Positions 33,877-40,644 of a stretch of 62,768 nt of DNA are shown one piece after another. The stretch lies in IMG/VR virus record IMGVR_UViG_3300027852_000042, positions 1-62,768 of that record. One strand, given 5' to 3'. The notes under the pieces were generated by a model, which made no database searches, was not told the origin of the DNA, and saw only the letters and a list, made by a program, of their open reading frames with translations. The translations under genes and the position numbers were made by a program. Each line of letters opens with the position of its first letter. Within the stretch, counting starts at the first letter, position 1. Source of the stretch: a virus.

Positions 33877-34017
33877 TTATTTTTTCCCTAAACCTTGCAG
33901 TAATTTAATTCTCGCTATCAAGTGTTGTCTATATAGGGATGAATCCCTTAGTACTAGCTTGTTTAATGCAAGGGACAGTTCCCTTACTGACATTTTGTTA
34001 ATCTTCTTTGGTTTCAT
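33877..34017 (-). CDS. Small basic 46-aa protein
   Basis: ATG at 34017 with GAGAGGA upstream; stop at 33877-33879 just before the terminator. The product is basic and helical (KKINKMSVRELSLALNKLV, then RQHLIARIKLLQGLGKK). It could be a small DNA- or RNA-binding protein. It follows a terminator-like hairpin at 34033-34079, so its expression depends on read-through. Confidence 0.5.
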   Translation of the reverse strand: MKPKKINKMSVRELSLALNKLVLRDSSLYRQHLIARIKLLQGLGKK

Positions 34018-34032
34018 TCTCTTATCCTCTCT

Positions 34033-34079
34033 TAAAAAAGAAAAGGGGATGAGTACGGTTATCTATTGCACTCATCCCC
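34033..34079 (-). terminator. Leftward terminator between two small genes
   Basis: A perfect 10-bp stem (GGGGATGAGT at 34045-34054 with ACTCATCCCC at 34070-34079) and, reading leftward, a T-rich tract at 34033-34044. It follows the 76-aa gene. Confidence 0.75.
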
Positions 34080-34095
34080 ACTGGTTACGTTACGT

Positions 34096-34326
34096 TTAGA
34101 CAGGCTGATAAACATTCAATCCCAGCTTAAGGATTTCGCCTTCATAGGCGATAGGCTGGTTACCCTGAGAAGATGCAATAATTGTACTCTTTCCCGATGA
34201 GGAAACCTTGCCTTTCTTTCCAAGATCGATTGACAACGTTAAAGTTTTACCTGTAACGTTATATTTTACATTCCGTCCCAATTCTGAAAAGCTCTGTCCG
34301 TTTCCATTCTTCTTTGTTCCTGCCAT
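34096..34326 (-). CDS. Small conserved hypothetical protein
   Basis: 76 aa with AGGAG upstream. The core VKYNVTGKTLTLSIDLGKKG, then SSSGKSTIIASSQGN and GLNVYQP, is a beta-rich pattern I recall from small conserved bacterial hypothetical proteins. Between the two strand groups lies a Gly/Ser/Lys loop that could bind nucleic acid; this is a guess. It is followed by a strong terminator. Confidence 0.6.
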   Translation of the reverse strand: MAGTKKNGNGQSFSELGRNVKYNVTGKTLTLSIDLGKKGKVSSSGKSTIIASSQGNQPIAYEGEILKLGLNVYQPV

Positions 34327-34427
34327 AATATTTAACTCCTTAACTCTGATAGATAATCCATACGGATATATCTTTATTCTTATTCCTCATTCAATTTTCA
34401 AAGATCGATACCACAATCAAGGGCACT

Positions 34428-34490
34428 TTAAAGGTTATAGCTTATAATCATTGATATGATCAACACCGCTATTACTATTGAGATTATCAT
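34428..34490 (-). CDS. 20-aa transmembrane micropeptide
   Basis: ATG at 34490 with GGGAGGT upstream, TAA at 34428-34430. The product is almost entirely Ile/Val/Leu/Ser (MIISIVIAVLIISMIISYNL), one membrane helix. It starts four bases after the stop of the 55-aa Cys-rich gene, so coupling is likely. Short membrane peptides often tune a membrane protein or pump; the target is unknown. Confidence 0.5.
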   Translation of the reverse strand: MIISIVIAVLIISMIISYNL

Positions 34491-34494
34491 AACG

Positions 34495-34662
34495 TTACCT
34501 CCCAGCAAGATAGGATTCCTCATCAGGACAAGCGGTAAAAGATCGATTGCACCCTTGACACCTGCCCATATTCTTTTGACAATCCCTGCAAGTATAAACA
34601 CCGCACTGATAACACCTTTCTATTTTATTCGTTTCTTTCCCGCATATCTCACATATTTCCAA
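34495..34662 (-). CDS. 55-aa Cys-rich zinc-finger protein
   Basis: TTG start at 34662 with a strong GGGAGGTG site; no ATG fits the site. Nine Cys residues: CEIC, CYQC, CRDC, CQGC and a last Cys near 45, spaced like a B-box or RING-type cross-brace of two zinc sites. First gene behind the promoter at 34757-34785. Function unknown; small zinc fingers of this kind usually bind protein. Confidence 0.55.
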   Translation of the reverse strand: MEICEICGKETNKIERCYQCGVYTCRDCQKNMGRCQGCNRSFTACPDEESYLAGR

Positions 34663-34756
34663 GTGTGTCACCTCCCTTCATTAAGATTTTTTAGGCCGTG
34701 TAAGTTTGATTTTAGTTTCTCCGTGTCCTGGTAGGGCAATGCACGGCACAAGAACG

Positions 34757-34785
34757 ATAATAGTTGTTCTGAGATGTTATGTCAA
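34757..34785 (-). promoter_or_regulatory. Leftward promoter of the small-protein operon
   Basis: Reading leftward: TTGACA (34780-34785), 17-base spacer, TATTAT (34757-34762). It would start transcription near 34750 and serve the Cys-rich, micropeptide, 76-aa and 46-aa genes. Confidence 0.75.
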
Positions 34786-35912
34786 ACTGTTTTTTTGATA
34801 TATTTTTGTTCTGGGCGTTAACTTGCTGATTTTATTTGTTTTATTTGTCGTGATTTTTTGAGAGACTATGGTTTTGGTTGAGCGGAACACCAACATAACA
34901 CCTATGCAATGTTTTATTTTAGGGGGGAAGATTCTTTTTCCGCAAACCCTTGCTAGGCTTGCGTTTCCTCGCTTTGCTCCTTCAGGGTACTGAAACCTTA
35001 GTTCTAAGGGATTCGCTAGTTTATCCATATCTGTGTTAACCTATACCCAGTACAACCTCTTAGATCATTGGTTTTAGAATCCTCACATGATGTTTGATAT
35101 CCTACCAGCACCGCTTATTTCATGGTCAAAAAGATAGAGAATGTTATTAAAAAGAAAGAAACCCCCCAGATTTATCTTCACTGTAACCCGGTATGTTGCC
35201 CTTACAACTCAAGTCCGGTATACGTTTCCGCAGGGACAGGAAAGGGATGATTTCTCCCATGGAATAGAAGAGATATCCGATAGGGGGGGGCATTTCGTGA
35301 GTGAAATCAAGGGGATCGGGACTCCTGCCCCCCATAATATATATATCCCCCCCAGACAAGAAACCCAAAAAATTTTAAACCCCCCTAAAAAGGGTGAACC
35401 CCAGAATAAAACCCACAAAAACACCTTCTCACCCCCTGCGCACCCGCGCTTAACATTCAAAACCCGGAAAAACTTTTAGTTTCCCTTGGAATAACCCCCC
35501 CGTTCTTTGATCTCCCAAAAATTTCAACCGAAAAACTTTTCTACCGAAGTGGTTCCGACCACATAATCTTCCGAAAACCCCTTAAACCGCAAATTTCACC
35601 CCAATTTTCCGCAAAGTTCCTCTCCCAACCGCTTTTTTGCCATTTCTTGAATTCTAAATCACTTCTAAGTAGTGGATTTCTGCTGTATTTCCCTAAAACA
35701 CTGCCGCTTAGTACCTACTTCTAAACTAAGTTACTACTACATAACTTCAGCCAAGTTCATCTTAAGTACTTAGTTATTATATTGTCTTTAAACCTAGTCA
35801 TATATAATAACTCGGATATATATTAATATTATTAACTATAGTAAACACAAAATGCTGCCATACGCGCGTAAATATACTGTAACGCAATTACATTATAAGC
35901 TTAAAAAAAGAC
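34786..35912. other. Long non-coding region, strand-biased then AT-rich
   Basis: About 1.1 kb with no ORF that looks like a protein. From about 35280 to 35640 the + strand is very rich in C and A and poor in G, with runs of eight G (35283-35290) and eight C. From about 35640 to 35870 it becomes AT-rich with repeated ACTTAG/CTAAGT-type motifs, several of them as short inverted repeats (e.g. CACTTCTAAGTAGTG). It lies between the divergent leftward and rightward operons and could hold replication or packaging signals. Confidence 0.5.
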
Positions 35913-35942
35913 TTGACATAGCGTAATTAATAGTGTTATAGT
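35913..35942 (+). promoter_or_regulatory. Rightward promoter of the replication/early region
   Basis: TTGACA (35913-35918), an 18-base spacer and TATAGT (35937-35942). It drives the rightward genes beginning at 36000. Confidence 0.8.
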
Positions 35943-35950
35943 TGTAACAT
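35931..35950. promoter_or_regulatory. Putative operator over the rightward promoter
   Basis: TAGTGTTATAGTTGTAACAT, matching 17 of 20 bases at 20551-20570. The core GTTATAGTTGTAAC is an imperfect inverted repeat (GTTAYA half-sites). It covers the -10 box. Confidence 0.6.
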
Positions 35951-35999
35951 CGAGTTCGGGAGCGGTTTAGCGACGATAACACTTTAAAGGGGGGTAAAT

Positions 36000-36179
36000 G
36001 TGAATAAGCCAAAACCGAGACAAGCAAGGGTTAAGATAACGCGCACCGTGACAGAAATTGCGATTGTGCGACTTGACCGTGAAGGCAATATTGAAGAGGT
36101 AGAAGATATCTGTGATGAACTAGACTATGAAGTAACAGAGTTGCACAGTATCAACGATGTTTTGTCTGTGTACAGTTAA
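36000..36179 (+). CDS. Small hypothetical protein, first gene of the rightward operon
   Basis: 59 aa from a GTG with GGGGGG just upstream. Sequence: a basic N-terminus, an ITRTVTEIAIVRLDREGNI strand pair and an acidic helix (EEVEDICDELDYE). First gene behind the promoter at 35913. No family recognised. Confidence 0.5.
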   Translation: MNKPKPRQARVKITRTVTEIAIVRLDREGNIEEVEDICDELDYEVTELHSINDVLSVYS

Positions 36180-36215
36180 TGTTGTTGTATTTTTCACTTA
36201 AGAGGAGACTTAGAA

Positions 36216-36542
36216 ATGAGCGAAAAGGGGAGTTTTATAACCGAGTTTATTTATTGTGAAAAGTGCCTTAGCGGTGTCAGTAGGGTATTACTGGAGAACG
36301 AAAAATATTTAAACTCTATTCAAATTCCTCACTGGGTTGAAGGGTATAAACCGCTTCCTATTGTAGCCGGTAAAATAGGTGGTTTATATCCGGGGGAAGA
36401 ACTTTTTACTTTTGAACTGGAGTTCATACCGAAAATAAAAAGCTTAATTTGCCATGAGGTTAGGATTGCAGTTTTAGCGGAGACCGGTGAGAGAATATTT
36501 AAAATAACACCCGATCAACGGCCTGGCTCCGTGTCCCAGTGA
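36216..36542 (+). CDS. Hypothetical early protein
   Basis: 108 aa with GAGGAGAC upstream. A YCEKC pair near residues 13-17 could bind metal. The middle has PLPIVAGKIGGLYPGEE and a hydrophobic strand. No family recognised. Confidence 0.45.
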   Translation: MSEKGSFITEFIYCEKCLSGVSRVLLENEKYLNSIQIPHWVEGYKPLPIVAGKIGGLYPGEELFTFELEFIPKIKSLICHEVRIAVLAETGERIFKITPDQRPGSVSQ

Positions 36543-36569
36543 GAGCTTATCCGTAAAGGAGGTAGTACT

Positions 36570-36842
36570 ATGAAGTACCGGGACGCGCTTAAAATTATTA
36601 ACAATGATAACAGTAGGGGGTTTATTGTCTGCTTTGCGTGGGTTAAGGGAATTTTTCTATCCTCCGATCATTTTCCGGATCAATATGAAAGTGAAAAACC
36701 AATTCCCACAGAAGAGGAGGCGTGGGAGTTAGCGAGAAAGTTTGCGAATAAGACAAAGGGTAAGTGTGTAGAGATCTATGTCGCAAAAGCTAACTATACT
36801 CCGGTTAAGGGATGGAAATCGAAACTCATTACAAACAGATAA
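36570..36842 (+). CDS. Hypothetical early protein
   Basis: 90 aa with AAAGGAGG upstream. Compact alpha/beta protein: GFIVCFAWVKG strand, TEEEAWELARKFANKTKG helix, and a CVEIYVAKANY strand, reminiscent of a small ferredoxin-like fold. Function unknown. Confidence 0.5.
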   Translation: MKYRDALKIINNDNSRGFIVCFAWVKGIFLSSDHFPDQYESEKPIPTEEEAWELARKFANKTKGKCVEIYVAKANYTPVKGWKSKLITNR

Positions 36843-36861
36843 TACCGAAAGGAGGTAAAAG

Positions 36862-37389
36862 ATGAAGCTTAATTTTACGGTAGACGTAGAGGACTTACAG
36901 GAACTAGACTTCGATTCTATTTTTACGGAAGAATTGGTGAAGGAGGTCGCTAAAAGATGTAAGGAAGAACTGGGGACCGATGAGTTTAAGAAGCTTTCGA
37001 TTCTCATTTCCGAGACCATCGTTGCAGAAACAAAACTGAAGATGGAGAACTTTCTGCTGGAAGACATCTCCCTGACAGACAGTTGGGGGAAAACGACTTT
37101 TATCGGGAATATCGAAGACCTTATAAAAAAGCGGTTTGACGATATACTTCTAAGGCCCGTTGATAGTAGCGGTAAAACTATGCAGGGTTGTACCTCTTCC
37201 CAGAGTACATGGCTGGAGTGGGAAATGAATAGAATTCTGAATACCGGGATAAAAAATAAAATTGAGTCTGCGGCGAAGGGAGTAGAAAGAGAATGTCGGG
37301 ACTACATAGACAGTAAAATAATCGAGATTAAAAATGATGTCATAAAGAAAGAGATCGATAGCGCGTTTATCGGCTTTTTAAAAAAGTAG
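36862..37389 (+). CDS. Hypothetical helical protein
   Basis: 175 aa with GGAGG upstream. Mostly charged helices, with KETLKMENFLL-type stretches and no motif I can place. Its stop is followed within 13 bases by the MmcB-like gene. Confidence 0.45.
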   Translation: MKLNFTVDVEDLQELDFDSIFTEELVKEVAKRCKEELGTDEFKKLSILISETIVAETKLKMENFLLEDISLTDSWGKTTFIGNIEDLIKKRFDDILLRPVDSSGKTMQGCTSSQSTWLEWEMNRILNTGIKNKIESAAKGVERECRDYIDSKIIEIKNDVIKKEIDSAFIGFLKK

Positions 37390-37402
37390 AGCGGGAGTGG
37401 TG

Positions 37403-38185
37403 ATGAAGATAACGGCGAGAGAAATACTTAAACTGCTGGAAAAGAAATACCCTATAGATAAGTTCCTGTCTGTTGCGGAATGCAAGACCGGACCCACCTA
37501 CGGAGGACACTCTAGGTTTGATATGTGGGCAATGGCTAGGTCGTGGAAAAACCCGCGCTTTATAGGGTTTGAGATTAAAGTAAGCCGTTCGGACTTCCTT
37601 AAGGATGAGAAGTGGAGGAGCTACCTTAAGTACTGTACGGAATTCTATTTTGTAGCACCGAGCGATATAATAGCACCAGAGGAGGTTCCTGATCATGCCG
37701 GACTGTTGACGGTTTCAAAAAACTGTAAGCGGTTGACCGTCCGGAAAAAAGCACCGGTAAGGGACTTTATTATCCTTCGTGACGTATTGCTTTATGTCCT
37801 GATGTGTAGGACAAAGATTACAAGCAACCCCACAAAGATAGAGAACGCAGAGATATGGAGACAACGGCTTGAGGAGATGAAGGCCGACAAGAATCTGGGG
37901 AGTGAGGTTGCGTATTATATCAAGAGTTATTCGGATAGGCGCACTAAGGAGGTGAGAAGAGAAAACGACAGACTTATCTCAGAAAACAATAAACTTCTGG
38001 AAGCAAAGAAGTGTTTAGAGAAAATGGGTATTGACCTTGAAACAACATCTGTGTGGTCAATACAGAATAAACTGGAAAGGGCTCTCAGTTCTGGGATAGA
38101 AGGATATTTAGAACAGGTTGATTATAACACAAAGCAAGCTTTAAAGGTTTTAAAGGAGGTGAAAGCATGGGTACCGACCACATAA
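37403..38185 (+). CDS. MmcB-like DNA repair / PD-(D/E)XK-type protein
   Basis: 260 aa from the ATG at 37403 (two GTG codons precede it in frame). The first 110 residues match the MmcB plan: FDMWAMARSW near 38-47, IGFEIKVSRSDFLKDEKW near 54-71, then YCTEFYFVAP and PDHAGLLTV. E-I-K is the probable nuclease core. The family is linked to DNA repair and phage DNA handling. The C-terminal half is a coiled coil (ENDRLISENNKLLEAK), unusual for the family. Confidence 0.7.
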   Translation: MKITAREILKLLEKKYPIDKFLSVAECKTGPTYGGHSRFDMWAMARSWKNPRFIGFEIKVSRSDFLKDEKWRSYLKYCTEFYFVAPSDIIAPEEVPDHAGLLTVSKNCKRLTVRKKAPVRDFIILRDVLLYVLMCRTKITSNPTKIENAEIWRQRLEEMKADKNLGSEVAYYIKSYSDRRTKEVRRENDRLISENNKLLEAKKCLEKMGIDLETTSVWSIQNKLERALSSGIEGYLEQVDYNTKQALKVLKEVKAWVPTT

Positions 38186-38508
38186 GAAGACCATGTATAC
38201 TTAACTTTGCCGAAGAGATGGAGAAAAAACTAGAGACTAGGGATGATGAACTCGGAGAAAAAGGATGGTGGTCTAAAGATACTACCGTACAGTTCTTGAT
38301 TGACCGGCTTAACGAGGAAGTCCATGAGTTAATCATTGCCGCGCTTAACTACAATCCCTACGAAATAATGAATGAGTGTGTCGATGTGGCTAATTTTGCG
38401 ATGATGGTACACGACCGACTAAACGTTATGATGTCTAAACATCCGGGATACACAGAATACGGTATCGGACATAGAATTAAGGGTGGAGGTGAGAACAAAA
38501 ATGGTTAA
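38167..38508 (+). CDS. MazG-like nucleotide pyrophosphohydrolase
   Basis: 113 aa, overlapping the previous gene by 19 bases. Residues 13-85 follow the MazG-like plan: FAEEMEKKLETRDDELGEKG, then QFLIDRLNEEVHELIIAA and the NECVDVANFAMMVHD helix, which supplies the E-x-x-D metal site. The family hydrolyses non-canonical or damaged NTPs, or dCTP/dATP pools. Together with dUTPase and thymidylate synthase this suggests control of nucleotide pools. Confidence 0.7.
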   Translation: MGTDHIRRPCILNFAEEMEKKLETRDDELGEKGWWSKDTTVQFLIDRLNEEVHELIIAALNYNPYEIMNECVDVANFAMMVHDRLNVMMSKHPGYTEYGIGHRIKGGGENKNG

Positions 38509-38653
38509 AGATTTCATGAAGTATCTCATATCTAGGGCTGTAAACGAACTGGATAGAAACAACAGAGTACTACAAAACCCTACAAAACATCCAAGAGACA
38601 TCTATCGCCGCAAATCGAAAACCTTCAAGAAGAACAAAAGAAAGGGGTTATAG
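38501..38653 (+). CDS. Small basic 50-aa protein
   Basis: ATG at 38501, eight bases inside the MazG-like gene and after a GGTGGAGGTGAG site; TAG at 38651-38653. Lys/Arg-rich tail (YRRKSKTFKKNKRKGL) suggests nucleic acid binding. No family recognised. Confidence 0.5.
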   Translation: MVKDFMKYLISRAVNELDRNNRVLQNPTKHPRDIYRRKSKTFKKNKRKGL

Positions 38654-38657
38654 TAAG

Positions 38658-38948
38658 ATGTTTAGAATGAAGATATACAAAGAACACAACTTAGAAATAT
38701 ATTCATTTAATGTCTCTCGGGAGACAGAAAAGTATTACTGGCTTGAAACTCACGAACCGGCCTTTAACTGGTCCAGAAGAGTAAAAAAGGCTGATGCCAG
38801 TCTATCCCAGGAAGATGCTATACGAAAAGCCATTAAGCATAATAAGGTTTTGGAGTGCAACCTTAAGCATAAGCTAACCGTAACCGAAGACGCGATCTTC
38901 GTTCTTAACAAGCTTTTACATGAGACAGGTGAGGAGAAAGGAGAATAA
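38658..38948 (+). CDS. Hypothetical early protein
   Basis: 96 aa. A FRMKIYKEHNLEIYSFNVSRE beta region is followed by helices (QEDAIRKAIKHNKVLE). Start overlaps no neighbour; stop overlaps the next ribosome site. No family recognised. Confidence 0.45.
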   Translation: MFRMKIYKEHNLEIYSFNVSRETEKYYWLETHEPAFNWSRRVKKADASLSQEDAIRKAIKHNKVLECNLKHKLTVTEDAIFVLNKLLHETGEEKGE

Positions 38949-38950
38949 TT

Positions 38951-39142
38951 ATGAAATACGACCCATTAGAATATATCAGAGACTATTACGGTGTTCCGGC
39001 AAAAAAAGGTGTGGTTGTCAAATATAAAGAGAAGTTTGGGGTTATTACAGGAGCAAGCGGCCCATACGTCAAGGTAAGGTTGGATGGCGAAAAGAACGCC
39101 AACCCATACCATCCGGATGATCTCGACTATAACCCGGCGTAA
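38951..39142 (+). CDS. Small beta protein with KOW-like turn
   Basis: 63 aa with GGAG upstream; its stop overlaps the next start. YIRDYYGVPAKKGVVVKYKEKFGVITGASG near residues 9-38, then VKVRLDGEK, is a pattern I know from small phage proteins. The G-x-V-x-x-Y...G-V-I-x-G turn resembles a KOW or Tudor-like barrel. Function unknown. Confidence 0.55.
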   Translation: MKYDPLEYIRDYYGVPAKKGVVVKYKEKFGVITGASGPYVKVRLDGEKNANPYHPDDLDYNPA

Positions 39143-39351
39143 TGTGCCAACAAATAGAGGAGGGGAATAAGATAGGGATCTGCATGAGGGATGATACGTT
39201 TGAACTTAACGTAATTCCCAATAGATCTAATGTCTCAGGTTGGCACAGGGTAAACATGGAAACCCTTGAGGTAGAAAAAATGTATATAGGGACAGTATAT
39301 AATGACCCACGCACGGACCCGGTGTTAATTAACCCAGAGGAGGAGGATTAA
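39142..39351 (+). CDS. Small hypothetical protein with DPVL ending
   Basis: 69 aa, overlapping the previous stop by one base. The last residues, RTDPVLINPEEED, resemble the ending of the next protein (AADPVLVHPTKEN), which is otherwise different. This may be a shared docking peptide. No family recognised. Confidence 0.45.
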   Translation: MCQQIEEGNKIGICMRDDTFELNVIPNRSNVSGWHRVNMETLEVEKMYIGTVYNDPRTDPVLINPEEED

Positions 39352-39657
39352 ATGTGGCAATGTGAGAAGTGTCGTGAATATAAGCAAAACAAAGAAACCC
39401 TTTGCGATTGCAAAGAATACAAAGTCACAAACGAAGACGATGAAACATGCGTAAGATGGGGGTTTAACTGCAAGGAAGTTGCCCTAAAATATGCGAGGGA
39501 ATCTAACCTTGCTGGAGACCTCTACCTATTAGACGGTGGCGTTGAGATTACCATTACTACAGCCGAGGGTAAAAAAGAAGTATTTTTCATTAGCGCGGAG
39601 GCTGAAATATTTTACGCGGCGGACCCGGTGTTGGTTCACCCGACAAAGGAGAACTAA
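39352..39657 (+). CDS. Small Cys-rich protein with DPVL ending
   Basis: 101 aa, starting directly after the previous stop. N-terminal Cys motif CEKC...CDC (residues 4-20) suggests a zinc site. A central segment (WGFNCKEVALKYARESNLAGD) and a beta C-terminus follow. Ends AADPVLVHPTKEN. Function unknown. Confidence 0.5.
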   Translation: MWQCEKCREYKQNKETLCDCKEYKVTNEDDETCVRWGFNCKEVALKYARESNLAGDLYLLDGGVEITITTAEGKKEVFFISAEAEIFYAADPVLVHPTKEN

Positions 39658-40068
39658 ATGAGGCGAGATAAACTAAAGAAGCTGAGAAAGGAAAAAGGTA
39701 TAACCTTAGAGCAACTTGCGGTGGCTGTTGACAGTTCCAAGGGGTATCTATGGGAAATTGAAAACACAAATGTTAATCCAGGAATAACCCTGTTCTACCG
39801 AATTTGTAAGGAACTAGGGTGTTCAGTAGAAGATCTAATGTCCAACATTGGTGAAGATGAAACAGACTTCAATAAAATATTGTCTGCCATTACCTACAAA
39901 ATAGACGAGGTAACCAAGTACTACACCAAAAAGGTTGCTCTTTTAAATAAAATAACAAATGACTACATTGCAATATCAAGAGAATCCGATATTGTTGGTG
40001 GCAAACTACTACTCGTAAGATTAAACAGGTTAAGAGAGGAGGGTCAAAATGGTGAAAAAGAAAGTTGA
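39658..40068 (+). CDS. Xre-family transcription regulator
   Basis: 136 aa, starting directly after the previous stop. Residues 1-62 are an Xre helix-turn-helix: LKKLRKEKGITLEQLAVAVD, SSKGYLWEIENTNVNPGI, then LFYRICKELGCSVEDLM. The C-terminal half is helical and could dimerise. It is the best candidate in the genome for the repressor of the two matching operators at 20551 and 35931; there is no direct evidence. Confidence 0.8.
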   Translation: MRRDKLKKLRKEKGITLEQLAVAVDSSKGYLWEIENTNVNPGITLFYRICKELGCSVEDLMSNIGEDETDFNKILSAITYKIDEVTKYYTKKVALLNKITNDYIAISRESDIVGGKLLLVRLNRLREEGQNGEKES

Positions 40069-40396
40069 ATGTACCTGTAGGGTTTGTGGGGAAACCTTTT
40101 TGGCATCACACAACCGTACCCTCTACTGCCCAAAACCAGCCTGTCAAGATCGCAAGAGTTACTGGTCAAAAAAACGAGATGAAAGAATGGCTGAAGGTAG
40201 AGAACCACTGGAAGACCGGTCATTAAAATCAAACACGCCGAGGGAAAGAGTTTGGCCCGAACATAGGTGCAGTAAGCCTGGGTGTAGCAACATAACAACA
40301 AACCGGTTTCTCTGTGATTTTTGTTTTGACACAACCAAAATGGAGTCAAGCCCAGAAGTGATTAACCAGGGTGGCAGTAGAGTTTTACTTTACTAA
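40049..40396 (+). CDS. Zinc-finger protein
   Basis: 115 aa, overlapping the regulator by 20 bases, with GAGGAGGG upstream. First module CTCRVCGETF plus YCPKPAC near residues 8-31, second CSKPGC plus CDFC near residues 73-92. The first resembles a ribosomal-type C-x2-C...C-x4-C finger. Likely binds nucleic acid. Confidence 0.6.
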   Translation: MVKKKVECTCRVCGETFLASHNRTLYCPKPACQDRKSYWSKKRDERMAEGREPLEDRSLKSNTPRERVWPEHRCSKPGCSNITTNRFLCDFCFDTTKMESSPEVINQGGSRVLLY

Positions 40397-40409
40397 CAGG
40401 AGAACAATA

Positions 40410-40619
40410 ATGGAAAGTGAAAACGTGAAACATATGATTACAGGGGCGTTATTCGAGTTCGTTGGGTTCCTAACCTCAAGGATGCCGAATGCCACCGCAT
40501 ACGGTTCCAGTATCTCTATGTTAATTATCCGGACCCTTGAAGAGTTTTTAGACGAACGTGGTATTTCAAAAGAATATCCGGCCATTAACTGGGAAGACAA
40601 GCTAAGAAACTTAACATAG
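40410..40619 (+). CDS. Small hypothetical protein
   Basis: 69 aa from the ATG at 40410 with CAGGAGAA upstream. A hydrophobic central stretch (MITGALFEFVGFLTSRMP, then ISMLIIRTLEEFLDERG) suggests a helical or membrane-associated protein. No family recognised. Confidence 0.5.
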   Translation: MESENVKHMITGALFEFVGFLTSRMPNATAYGSSISMLIIRTLEEFLDERGISKEYPAINWEDKLRNLT

Positions 40620-40644
40620 GATTAAAGGAAGGGGTTATAGAAAA

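Noticed and set aside
34456-34734. Rightward 92-codon ORF
   Set aside because: Antisense to the Cys-rich and micropeptide genes, which have strong ribosome sites and a promoter.
35209-35460. Leftward 83-codon ORF opposite the previous one
   Set aside because: Gly/Trp/Phe-rich product is a by-product of G runs on that strand.
35141-35479. Rightward 112-codon ORF in the C-rich gap
   Set aside because: The product is low in hydrophobic core residues, made of Pro/Lys/Thr runs from homopolymers, and has no ribosome site.
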